This document shows positions 20,449-28,599 of a DNA stretch of 64,000 bases, one piece after another; position 1 is the first letter of the stretch, and each line of letters starts with the position of its first letter. The translations under genes were made by a program, and so were the position numbers. The notes under the pieces are model-generated. The model saw nothing but the letters and a program-made list of their open reading frames with translations, ran no database searches and was not told the origin of the DNA. Origin of the DNA: Stieleria neptunia (GTDB lineage: Bacteria; Planctomycetota; Planctomycetia; Pirellulales; Pirellulaceae); contig NZ_CP037423.1 of NCBI RefSeq assembly GCF_007754155.1, positions 372,001 through 436,000 on the forward strand. Direction: 5' to 3'.

Positions 20449-20526
20449 GCGGAAAAGGGGTCAGGTACCAAAAATGCGAAGCACCCTGCGGGCCATTTGG
20501 TTTTTGGTACCTGACCCCTTTTCCGC
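20449..20526. repeat. Perfect 26-bp inverted repeat with 26-base loop
   Basis: The left arm GCGGAAAAGGGGTCAGGTAC (20449-20474 including CAAAAA) is matched exactly by its reverse complement at 20501-20526. The loop is 26 bases. It lies in the divergent gap between the minus gene starting at 20395 and the sulfatase starting at 20659. The A-run/T-run outer structure resembles the other A/T-flanked palindrome family at 31211. Confidence 0.92.
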
Positions 20527-20658
20527 TCGTCGTCCCCGTTTCCGCACCCGTAGAATCGGCTTGCCAAAATCTTATCGCGCGACACATCGATTTCGAGCAC
20601 CGATTAAGCTAGGGAGCCATTTGAATCCCTTTTTTTACTGTTTGCCAACAGGCTGAAA

Positions 20659-22173
20659 ATGCTATCAAACCTCTTTCGGCGCGCCGTTCTCTTTTCGTTC
20701 GCTTGCGTCGCGCTGCTTCACGCCTCGCTGTCGCCGGCCGCAGATCGGCCCAACGTCGTTTTGTTTCTGGCCGACGACGTCAGTTGGAATGACTACGGAT
20801 GCTATGGCAATCCGGCCGCCCGCACGCCGAACATCGATGCGCTGGCCGCCGATGGCATTCGGTTTGACCGCGCCTACTTGACCGCCAGCAGTTGCAGCCC
20901 CTCGCGCAGCAGCATCATCACGGGGCGTTACCCACACAACAACGGCAAGGCCGCGGAGCTGCACCAACCGATCTCGTTGCACTTGCCATGGTTTCCCGAA
21001 ATTTTGAAACAGTCCGGTTACTACACGGCGTTGTCGGGCAAGCACCACATGAAGTCGACCGCGCCGGGGCAAGGCGAATCGCCGCGGCCGGATGCGTTTG
21101 ACCACGTCGATGCGGGCAGGACGAAAGGCGACACGAGCGGTTCGGCGAATTGGTTGAGCGTGACGCGTCAGCGCCCCAAAGACCAACCGTTCTTCTTTTG
21201 GTTTGCGTCCTACGATGCGCATCGCGGTTGGGACGCCGATCGACAATGGAAGCCGGACGAGTACGGCCCCAAGCACCGCCCCGAGGATGTGGTGGTGCCG
21301 CCGTTTTTGTCCGATGACACCAAGACGCGTCAGGACCTGGCGTCGTACTACAACGAAGTCACCCGGTTCGACCATCGCATCGGTGTCGTCGTCGAGGAAC
21401 TTCGTCGCCAGGGGGTGTTGGACGAGACATTGATCTACGTTTTGGCCGACAACGGGCGGCCGTTCCCGCGCGCCAAAACCCGGTTGCACGATTCCGGAAT
21501 GAAGACGGCTCTGGTGGCCCATTGGCCGCAGGGGATCCAGTGGACCGGTGCCAGCGATCAACTGGTCAGCGTGATCGACTTGGCGCCGACCGTGCTGTCT
21601 GCGGCGGGCTGCCAGATTCCCGAAACGGTGCAAGGTGCATCGATGTTGCCGTTGTTCGAACAAGCCTCGGCCTCGATTCGCCGGTATGCATTTTCGGAGC
21701 ACAACTGGCATGATTACGAGGCGTTTGGCCGCAGCGTGCGTCACGGCGACCATTTGTTGATCTTTAACCAACGGCCCTACCTGGCATGGCAAGGTCCGGC
21801 GGACTCGGTCCGCAGCGATTCGCACCAGCAACTGCGTACCCTGCGAGAGTCGGGGCAGTTGAGCGACGCCCAAGCCGACGTGTTCTTGGCACCGCGTCCG
21901 AGCGTGGAACTGTACAACGTGAAAACTGATCCACATCAACTGGATAACTTGGCAGCGCAGCCCGAACACGCCGAAACCAAAACGCAGCTGATGGCGGTAC
22001 TGGAACGGTGGATGGAGGCGACCGGGGACAGCGTGCCGAAAAAACTCTCCCCGGACACCTTCGATCGCGAAACCGGCAAACCGCTCGGCAAGGATGCGAT
22101 CGATGCCGACGGCGCGACGACGCCGGGGGAAGACCGTTCGGCCGACCAGACCAACGCGCCGGGGCCAAGGTGA
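20659..22173 (+). CDS. Secreted type I sulfatase
   Basis: The 504-residue protein has a signal peptide (SFACVALLHASLSPAA) and a typical sulfatase start RPNVVLFLADDVSWNDYGCYGN with metal-binding Asp pair. The formylglycine motif is CSPSR in SSCSPSRSSIITGRYPHNNG. Further family pieces are LSGKHHMKST (active-site Lys/His), DNGRPFPRAKTRLHDSGMKT and LAPTVLSAAG. The cysteine-type motif implies maturation by a formylglycine-generating enzyme, not encoded here. It would remove sulfate from sulfated glycans outside the cytoplasm. The gene directly precedes two glycoside hydrolase genes on the same strand (120-base gap), suggesting stepwise degradation of a sulfated polysaccharide. Confidence 0.93.
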   Translation: MLSNLFRRAVLFSFACVALLHASLSPAADRPNVVLFLADDVSWNDYGCYGNPAARTPNIDALAADGIRFDRAYLTASSCSPSRSSIITGRYPHNNGKAAELHQPISLHLPWFPEILKQSGYYTALSGKHHMKSTAPGQGESPRPDAFDHVDAGRTKGDTSGSANWLSVTRQRPKDQPFFFWFASYDAHRGWDADRQWKPDEYGPKHRPEDVVVPPFLSDDTKTRQDLASYYNEVTRFDHRIGVVVEELRRQGVLDETLIYVLADNGRPFPRAKTRLHDSGMKTALVAHWPQGIQWTGASDQLVSVIDLAPTVLSAAGCQIPETVQGASMLPLFEQASASIRRYAFSEHNWHDYEAFGRSVRHGDHLLIFNQRPYLAWQGPADSVRSDSHQQLRTLRESGQLSDAQADVFLAPRPSVELYNVKTDPHQLDNLAAQPEHAETKTQLMAVLERWMEATGDSVPKKLSPDTFDRETGKPLGKDAIDADGATTPGEDRSADQTNAPGPR

Positions 22174-22294
22174 GCGCGGTCCCGGCGGGTCGCTGTCGGG
22201 CGGATCGCAGTCGGGCGGATTCACCGCAGCGGGAAGCGTCCGTGTCACGACAAATGTGTCACATTCTCTAGTCAAACGAAGAGGAACGAGCGAG

Positions 22295-25183
22295 ATGGAT
22301 TTGACCAAGCCGGAAATCCCAACGCCCTCTAGCTGCTCGTCTTCGTGCGGGTGCGAACCGAACGTCAACCGTCGCAATGCGCTCAAAGTTTTAGGCGCCG
22401 GTGCGACGGCCTCGACCCTGCCGATCGGCGCGCCGGTCATGGCCGGCCCGTTCGCGGCGGAGGATGTCGCAGGCCACCTGATTCCCGCCGATAAGAAACT
22501 GGCGTCCGAGTGGATCGCCTCGCTGACCCAACGTGGCCGACCCGAGGTGTTCTCCGGTGATCAGCTCAAGTACATCGGCATGCCGGTCGGTGGCATCGGT
22601 TGCGGACAGCTTTATCTGGCCGGTGATGGCCGGCTCTGGCTGTGGGACATCTTCAAGTGCAACTACACTCGCGAAACCGGCCACGGGCAACGGATTGCGG
22701 CCTTCACACTCGGCGGGCACTACGCACATCCGGTCGCCGCTGGTGAAGAGTACACAAAACGCAACGGCGCCGACGTGGCGCAGGGATTCCTGATTCGCGT
22801 CACGACATCCGCCAAGGCAACGACCCGAACGCTCGATCGACAGGGCTTCCCCGGCGTGACGTTCCGCGGGGAATACCCGATCGGCAAGGTGACCTATGCC
22901 GAGCAGGGATTTCCCGTTGCGACAAAGCTTGAAGCGTTCACTCCTTTCATTCCGCTGCGCACCAAAGACTCCGCCCTGCCGGCGACGGTGATGGCCTACA
23001 CCGTGACGAACACGTCAGAGTCCAGCGTGCAGGTCGACCTGGGCAGCTGGATGCAGAACGCGACCTGTCCCTATACGACCGATGTGGCATCGGGGCAGCG
23101 AAGGAATCAAGTCGTGCAAGCCGATGGCAAGGTCGGCGTGCTGAGCACGGTGGAACCGACCAGCGTCTCGGATGGAACGCGTGCCGGCGTCGGGATCCAA
23201 AACAAACACGGGTACGGATCCACCACGCTGACGCTGTTGCACGACGCAAACGAAGCAGGACTGACCGTCTCGGCCGCCGCGTCGCTGACGGATCCGGACA
23301 GCCCCGCGGGGCTGTTTGAACAGGCGCGGGACCTATCGCAGCAGGAAGAAGCGGTCCGCCCGCTGGGCGAGTTGCTCGTGGGCGGGTTGTTTGCCGGATT
23401 TCGGTTGGCTCCCGGAGAATCGAGGACGGTGGAGTTTGTCGTCACCTGGTATTTCCCCGACTACAACGAAAAGGGTGCCCGCCGTCGGCAGATGCTGGGG
23501 ATCAAGGACTTTGCCAAGCTGCGCAGGCACTATGCGCCGTGGTTCGACTCGGCCGATGGCGTTGCCGATTACCTGTGCAAGAACAAGCAACGATTGCTTG
23601 ACGGCACGCGCCGGTGGAACAAGACCTGGTACGACAGCACGTTGCCGTATTGGTTGCTTGACCGCAGTTTCATTCCGCTCGATTGCGTCGCCAGTCAAGC
23701 GTTTCATTGGTTCGACAGCGGCCGACCCTACGCGTGGGAGGGCGTGGACTGCTGTCCGGGAACTTGCACGCACGTCTGGCACTATGCCCAAGCGTTGGGA
23801 CGGGTGTTCCCCGAGCTGGAGCGTGCCTTTCGCGAGAAGGTGGACTTCCAAGCCGGCGTCGGGTTTCATCCCCAGTCCGGCATCATCGGGCACCGCGGCG
23901 AGATCCATGCCAGTCCTGCGACCGATGGGCAAGCCGGCTCGATCCTGCGGGCCTATCGCGAACATCAGATGTCGGCCGACAGTGCCTTCCTGAAACGAAT
24001 CTGGCCCAACGTCAAAAAGGCGGTCGAGTACTTGATCGGCGAAGACGGCGACGGCAACGGGCTGCTCGAAGGCAAACAGCCGCACACGCTCGATGCTTCG
24101 TGGTTCGGACCGATGGGTTGGCTGAGCGGCATGTACCTCGCGGCGTTGGCGGCCGGCGAAGCGATGGCGATCGAGATGGCCGACACGGAGTTTGCCATGC
24201 GGTGCCGCACGATGATCGACCGGGGATCCGAGAGAATCGTCACTGAACTATTCGACGGGGAGTACTTCATTCACAAACCCGACCCGACCGTCCGCGCCCT
24301 CAATTCCAACAAGGGGTGCCACATCGATCAAGTGCTCGGCCAGGCCTGGATGAAGCAGGTGGGCTTGGGGCGGGTGATACCGAAGCGAGAAACCGTTTCG
24401 GCGCTCCACAGCCTGTGGAAGTACAACTTTGCGCCTGACGCCGGCCAGTATGCGCTCGATCACATTCAAATCGAGCAGGCGTTTCGATGGTATGCGATGC
24501 CGGGAGAAGCCGGTTTGGTGATGTGCACTTGGCCGAAGGGCGGTGCAACCGACGCCATCCCCGGAGACCGGCTGCGTACGGAAGAGAATCCGGCGGTGTA
24601 CACCGGACCGGGCGGCTATTTCAACGAATGCATGAACGGCTTTGAGTACCAGGTGGCCGCCCACATGGTCTATGAAGGAAACGCGGAAGACTCGCTGGTC
24701 GAAAAGGGGTTGGCCATCGCCAAGGCGGTGCATGAACGCTACGGAGCGAACAAGCGAAACCCCTACAACGAGATCGAATGCAGTGATCACTATGCCCGAT
24801 CGATGGCCAGCTATGGCGTGTTTCTCGCCGTGTGCGGGTTCGAGTACCACGGCCCCCAGGGACGCATCGGATTTGCCCCGCGCGTGTCGCCCAGCAACTT
24901 CAAGGCGCCCTTCACCGCGGCCGAAGGCTGGGGAAGCTTCACCCAGAAAGTGACGGACGATCAGCAATCCGCTTCCATTGAAATGTATGACGGCAAGCTC
25001 GCGTTGAAGGAATTTGCGTTGGATCAAGTCCAGGGTACAGCGGCCAGTCGTGCGGTCATCGTTTTGGATGGGGATGAGATTCCGGCGGAATTTCGAACGC
25101 AGCAAGGCCGCTATGTGGTCCGCTTCCCGCAGGGCTTGGACCTGAAGGCGGGACAGACGTTGCAAGTGCGTTGTGTTTCGTGA
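22295..25183 (+). CDS. GH116-like glycoside hydrolase (DUF608 family), exported
   Basis: The ATG at 22295 follows GAGGAA; the frame is open upstream but overlaps the sulfatase. The protein has 962 residues. A Tat-like RRNALKVLGAGATAS segment lies near residue 27 after a Cys-rich stretch. The N-terminal beta-sandwich begins at IGMPVGGIGCGQLYLAGDGRLWLWD. The catalytic (alpha/alpha)6 barrel contains WEGVDCCPGTCTHVWHYAQ (probable Glu nucleophile), the HTLD motif (probable Asp acid/base in QPHTLDASWFGPMGWL), KGCHIDQVLGQAW and NPYNEIECSDHYARSMASY. GH116 enzymes are beta-glucosidases, beta-xylosidases or glucosylceramidases; specificity is not deducible. A paralogue follows 62 bases downstream but is split by a mobile element. 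Confidence 0.9.
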   Translation: MDLTKPEIPTPSSCSSSCGCEPNVNRRNALKVLGAGATASTLPIGAPVMAGPFAAEDVAGHLIPADKKLASEWIASLTQRGRPEVFSGDQLKYIGMPVGGIGCGQLYLAGDGRLWLWDIFKCNYTRETGHGQRIAAFTLGGHYAHPVAAGEEYTKRNGADVAQGFLIRVTTSAKATTRTLDRQGFPGVTFRGEYPIGKVTYAEQGFPVATKLEAFTPFIPLRTKDSALPATVMAYTVTNTSESSVQVDLGSWMQNATCPYTTDVASGQRRNQVVQADGKVGVLSTVEPTSVSDGTRAGVGIQNKHGYGSTTLTLLHDANEAGLTVSAAASLTDPDSPAGLFEQARDLSQQEEAVRPLGELLVGGLFAGFRLAPGESRTVEFVVTWYFPDYNEKGARRRQMLGIKDFAKLRRHYAPWFDSADGVADYLCKNKQRLLDGTRRWNKTWYDSTLPYWLLDRSFIPLDCVASQAFHWFDSGRPYAWEGVDCCPGTCTHVWHYAQALGRVFPELERAFREKVDFQAGVGFHPQSGIIGHRGEIHASPATDGQAGSILRAYREHQMSADSAFLKRIWPNVKKAVEYLIGEDGDGNGLLEGKQPHTLDASWFGPMGWLSGMYLAALAAGEAMAIEMADTEFAMRCRTMIDRGSERIVTELFDGEYFIHKPDPTVRALNSNKGCHIDQVLGQAWMKQVGLGRVIPKRETVSALHSLWKYNFAPDAGQYALDHIQIEQAFRWYAMPGEAGLVMCTWPKGGATDAIPGDRLRTEENPAVYTGPGGYFNECMNGFEYQVAAHMVYEGNAEDSLVEKGLAIAKAVHERYGANKRNPYNEIECSDHYARSMASYGVFLAVCGFEYHGPQGRIGFAPRVSPSNFKAPFTAAEGWGSFTQKVTDDQQSASIEMYDGKLALKEFALDQVQGTAASRAVIVLDGDEIPAEFRTQQGRYVVRFPQGLDLKAGQTLQVRCVS

Positions 25184-25982
25184 GGCGAGATTGAAACAAG
25201 ACGTTTGACGCATCCCCATACGTGCCAACCCAACCCGGACAAATCATGAACAAGAAATCCGACTCCTTCAGCAACCCCTGTTGCGGTGGCACCGGTCCCT
25301 GCGGTCCGGCCCCGACCGGGCGGCGTGATTTCATCAAAACTTCCGGGCTCACCGCAGCGATGCTGATGGCCGGGCGGATGAATGTCATGGCGGGACCGTT
25401 TGCCAACGAAGACTTTGAGCAGATCATTCCCTCGGATAAAAAGCTCAGCAAAGCGTGGATCGAAAGTCTGTACGCCCGGGGTGAACCGCTCCGCGCGACC
25501 GGCGCGGATTTGAGATTCATCGGCATGCCCATCAACGGCATCTGCACCGGTCAAGTCTATCTGGGCGGTGACGGCCGGCTTTGGTACTGGAATCTGGACG
25601 GGAACCGAGACGCCAAACAGATCGGCAGTGGTCCCCGGTTCACCGATCCGGATACCATCCACGCTCCCATGGACCAGGGGTTTGCGTTGGAGGTCGACTC
25701 CGGCGGTGAAAAGCGGATCTTCACCCTGGATTCCAACGGCTTTGAAGACGTGGTCTTCACCAATCGGTATCCGATGGCGCAGGTGACGTATGCCGATGCG
25801 GCGTGTCCGGTACGCGTCGAACTGGAATCCTACACCCCCTTCATTCCACTCAACCGCGACGATTCCAGCTACCCGGTGATCGTGATGCGTTGAACTTAAT
25901 CGGCAGCGACTTCATTGGCGCGACTGTTTTCTTTTGTCGGTGCGGTGAGTGTGTGAGGGTCACAACGTGTCTGTCTTTCGGC

Positions 25983-26001
25983 GCGCCTGTAGGCGCTTTT
26001 T
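25983..26001 (+). terminator. Terminator-like hairpin near the element's left end
   Basis: A GCGCC/GGCGC stem with loop TGTA is followed directly by TTTTT. It lies about 95 bases inside the element and upstream of the recombinase gene, so it could stop read-through from the interrupted host gene. Confidence 0.45.
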
Positions 26002-26170
26002 CGGTTAGCCAGTTGTGCGCGCTAGGCGTTCTTACTGTCTCTTTCTTGGTGCTTTGCCTGACGTTTTAACTTGCGCTTTTTGCTCGTTGACGCACCCTTG
26101 TTGTGTTCCCCGCACGCTGCGGCACGAACTTCTTTTGAACTCTGTTTCACAACAAGGACAAGCAACCGTG

Positions 26171-27091
26171 ATGTCACACAAAAAACGAACTTGCAAGCTC
26201 ACCAAGCGACTTGCCGAAGACATGTTGATCCGCAACATGGCCGAAGCAACCATCGACGCCTATACCTACCACGTTCGCAAATTCGCCGACTTTATCGAAA
26301 AACCGCTCGGCCAGGCAACCTGCGAAGACGTTAGAACCTTCCAGCTCCATTTGATCCAAGAACGAAAGCTTGCCTACGGTTCGTTCAACCAAGCCGTTTG
26401 TGCTTTACGGTTTTACTATCGCCACACCCAGCCCATGCCCTGGCCGGTCACGATGGTGCCCTTCGGCAAACGGCCCAAGAAGCTGCCTACCGTGCTCGGC
26501 CGACAAGAAGTCGACCAGCTGATTCAATGCACGGCCAATCTGAAACACCGAACCTTTCTGATGACGCTCTACTCCGCAGGGCTTCGATTCTCCGAAGCGG
26601 CCAACTTGAGGATCCACGACATCGACTCCAAGCGGATGATGATCCGAGTCGCCAACGGCAAGGGCAACAAGGAACGGTTGGTGCCACTCTCACCGAGACT
26701 CTTGAAAGAGCTCAGGCTCTACTGGCTCAAGTACAAGCCGACCGACTTCCTGTTTCCAGGCAAGAAACCGGGGAAGCCCTACGCCGACACCACGATTCGC
26801 AAAGCGATGAAGGACGCCGGAGTGAAAGCGGGGATCAAACGCAGGATTTATCCGCATGTCCTGAGGCACTCCTACGCGACAGGACTTCTCGAAGCCGGGG
26901 TGGACTTGTTGACGATCAGCAAGCTGCTCGGCCACGCCAGCTTCATCACGACGATGGTTTATCTGCATTGCCGCCGGGAGCACCTGCACAGTGTCCCGAG
27001 CCCACTGGACTGGTTGCCGGTCAAGCAACTTCCGACGTACACGCCGCCGCAGGAGAACGGCGAACAGGACGATTCAGACAAGAAAAGCTAA
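26171..27091 (+). CDS. Tyrosine recombinase (phage-integrase/XerCD fold) of the IS91-type element
   Basis: The 306-residue protein begins at ATG 26171 (a GTG directly before it is possible; AAGGA lies about 12 bases upstream). The N-terminal SAM-like core-binding domain (residues 10-90) reads IRNMAEATIDAYTYHVRKFADF. The catalytic domain has the expected set: Arg in YSAGLRFSEAANLRI, Lys in ANGKGNKERLVPL, HVLRHSYATGLLEAGVDL (HxxR), LLGHASFITTMVYLH (His and the Tyr nucleophile). All catalytic residues are present. Its role in an IS91-type element is not clear: resolution of multimers or assistance of integration are possible. The downstream transposase frame overlaps its 3' end, suggesting translational coupling. 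Confidence 0.92.
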   Translation: MSHKKRTCKLTKRLAEDMLIRNMAEATIDAYTYHVRKFADFIEKPLGQATCEDVRTFQLHLIQERKLAYGSFNQAVCALRFYYRHTQPMPWPVTMVPFGKRPKKLPTVLGRQEVDQLIQCTANLKHRTFLMTLYSAGLRFSEAANLRIHDIDSKRMMIRVANGKGNKERLVPLSPRLLKELRLYWLKYKPTDFLFPGKKPGKPYADTTIRKAMKDAGVKAGIKRRIYPHVLRHSYATGLLEAGVDLLTISKLLGHASFITTMVYLHCRREHLHSVPSPLDWLPVKQLPTYTPPQENGEQDDSDKKS

Positions 27092-27159
27092 CCGTCCACC
27101 AACTCCTTCGTCGCGGTGCCGAACGTTACGTCAACGAGCACCGCGACGGTGCAGCGACG

Positions 27160-28518
27160 ATGACGGTCCAAAGTGTCTTGGCCAAAACGACTCTGTGTCG
27201 TACGTCTGCACTTGGTGGTCGTTGGTACCAGTGTGATGATTGTGATCGGCTTACGAAACGACACAACTCGTGTGGTGATCGTCACTGCCCGCAATGCAGC
27301 GGAGGAAAACGACAGACGTTTTCGGATCGTGCTTCGAAGCTGATCCTTGACGGTGTGGACTACTACCAAGTCGTCTTCACGTTGCCGGACGTGATCTCGA
27401 CGATGGCGTTGGCGAACCGCGAAGAGATCGCCGAGTTGCTGTTTCACTCGGCTTGGAAAGCTCTCAAGAAGACAGTCGAAACCGAACAGCAATACGAACT
27501 GGCCGCCTTGATGGTCCTTCACACCTGGAACCAGAAGCTGGATGCTCACTGGCACGTCCACGCGTTGGTCCCCGGTGCAGGACCGAGCTTGGTCGATGGG
27601 AGCTGGACGGAATCAAAGGCTCCGGCGGCCGCAGGATACGACGACGATCGCAAGTACCTTGTCGATGCGATCAATCTCCGGCGGTCGTTTCGCAAAATCG
27701 CGGTGGCTCACCTGCAGCGTCTGCGCAAGAACGGCAAACTTCAACTTGACGGCTCAGTTGAGTACCTGCGCTGTGATGAAGCCTGGGACACGATGATCGA
27801 TCAGATTGAATCGAAGGAATGGGTCAGCTACATCGAGCCCCCGCCGACCGAAAGCAGTAGTGGAGAGCATGTGGTTCGTTACTTGACGCGTTATCTGACC
27901 GGTGGGCCGATCAGCGACCATCGAATCATCGCGGCCGATGACCAGGAGGTAACGTTCTGGGCACGTGAAGGATACACGACGGGTGGTGAGTCGATTCAAG
28001 TTCCGTTGACTCTTTCGACAGCGGAGTTCATTTGCCGCTGGTGCTTGCACATCCAGCCCAATCAGCTAACCAAAACGCGTCAATTCGGAGGTTGGTCGAG
28101 CACGAAAGCGGTGGCGTATCAGCAACGCTGCCTTGCCTCCCTGAGTGCAGTCGACGGTGCGGAGGCTCGCATGGCCGTGATGGCTGCGGTGGAAGAAGCG
28201 GAGGCCGAGTTGGAGACCGAGCCGGAGCTATGCTGTGAGCACTGTGGCAGCGAGTCGGTTCGTCTGACGCACGAGTATCCGAAGCGATCCTGGAGCGTGA
28301 TCTTGGGACGCGATTCGGAGTGTAGCCCAGGTTGGTACCGAGAGAGCCAAAAACTTGATGATATTCGGTTCTGGGACGATGCGATGGGGGAAGGTTTTTC
28401 GGAGTGGTACGAGTGGTATCTGAAAAGTGGCATTGAAAGTGCAAGAGAGTCCCCGGGCTTGGACGCCATGACCGAGACGACCGCAGAAACTGGCATGCAG
28501 CAACTCATGCTGTTCTAA
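27160..28518 (+). CDS. IS91 family transposase (zinc-binding domain plus Y2/HUH domain)
   Basis: A CxxC zinc motif (RWYQCDDCDRLTKRHNSCGDRHCPQC) is followed by VVFTLP, the HUH metal site WHVHALVPG and the tyrosine segment YLTRYLTGGPISDHRI, all characteristic of IS91 rolling-circle transposases. The ATG at 27160 is the first in frame near the conserved region and gives 452 residues, but recognisable family sequence (TVHQLLRRGAERYVNEH) continues upstream of it to about 27091, where there is no ATG, GTG or TTG until a TTG at 26968 inside the recombinase gene. True initiation may therefore be at that TTG, at a non-standard codon, or by ribosome slippage from the recombinase frame. The C-terminal part with a second CEHCG pair is complete and ends three codons after MQQLMLF begins. 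Confidence 0.85.
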   Translation: MTVQSVLAKTTLCRTSALGGRWYQCDDCDRLTKRHNSCGDRHCPQCSGGKRQTFSDRASKLILDGVDYYQVVFTLPDVISTMALANREEIAELLFHSAWKALKKTVETEQQYELAALMVLHTWNQKLDAHWHVHALVPGAGPSLVDGSWTESKAPAAAGYDDDRKYLVDAINLRRSFRKIAVAHLQRLRKNGKLQLDGSVEYLRCDEAWDTMIDQIESKEWVSYIEPPPTESSSGEHVVRYLTRYLTGGPISDHRIIAADDQEVTFWAREGYTTGGESIQVPLTLSTAEFICRWCLHIQPNQLTKTRQFGGWSSTKAVAYQQRCLASLSAVDGAEARMAVMAAVEEAEAELETEPELCCEHCGSESVRLTHEYPKRSWSVILGRDSECSPGWYRESQKLDDIRFWDDAMGEGFSEWYEWYLKSGIESARESPGLDAMTETTAETGMQQLMLF

Positions 28519-28564
28519 TAGCGTCCCCCAGATCGGCCAAGTCGTGCCGACAAACTTCAACGCA

Positions 28565-28599
28565 CGATCTATCCGTGTACTCCGTACCCGGATAGATCG
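28565..28599 (+). repeat. Hairpin at the right end of the IS91-type element (candidate oriIS)
   Basis: CGATCTATCCG (28565-28575) pairs perfectly with CGGATAGATCG (28589-28599). The 13-base loop contains two self-complementary GTAC tetranucleotides. It ends five bases before the CGTT at the host junction. Rolling-circle IS91 elements carry such a hairpin at the end where the transposase nicks; the assignment rests on position. Confidence 0.75.

Noticed and set aside
20665..22440. A 591-codon open frame on the minus strand
   Set aside because: It lies fully antisense to the sulfatase gene, has low-complexity His/Gln/Arg-rich sequence and no family motif. High GC with biased third positions often opens such frames.
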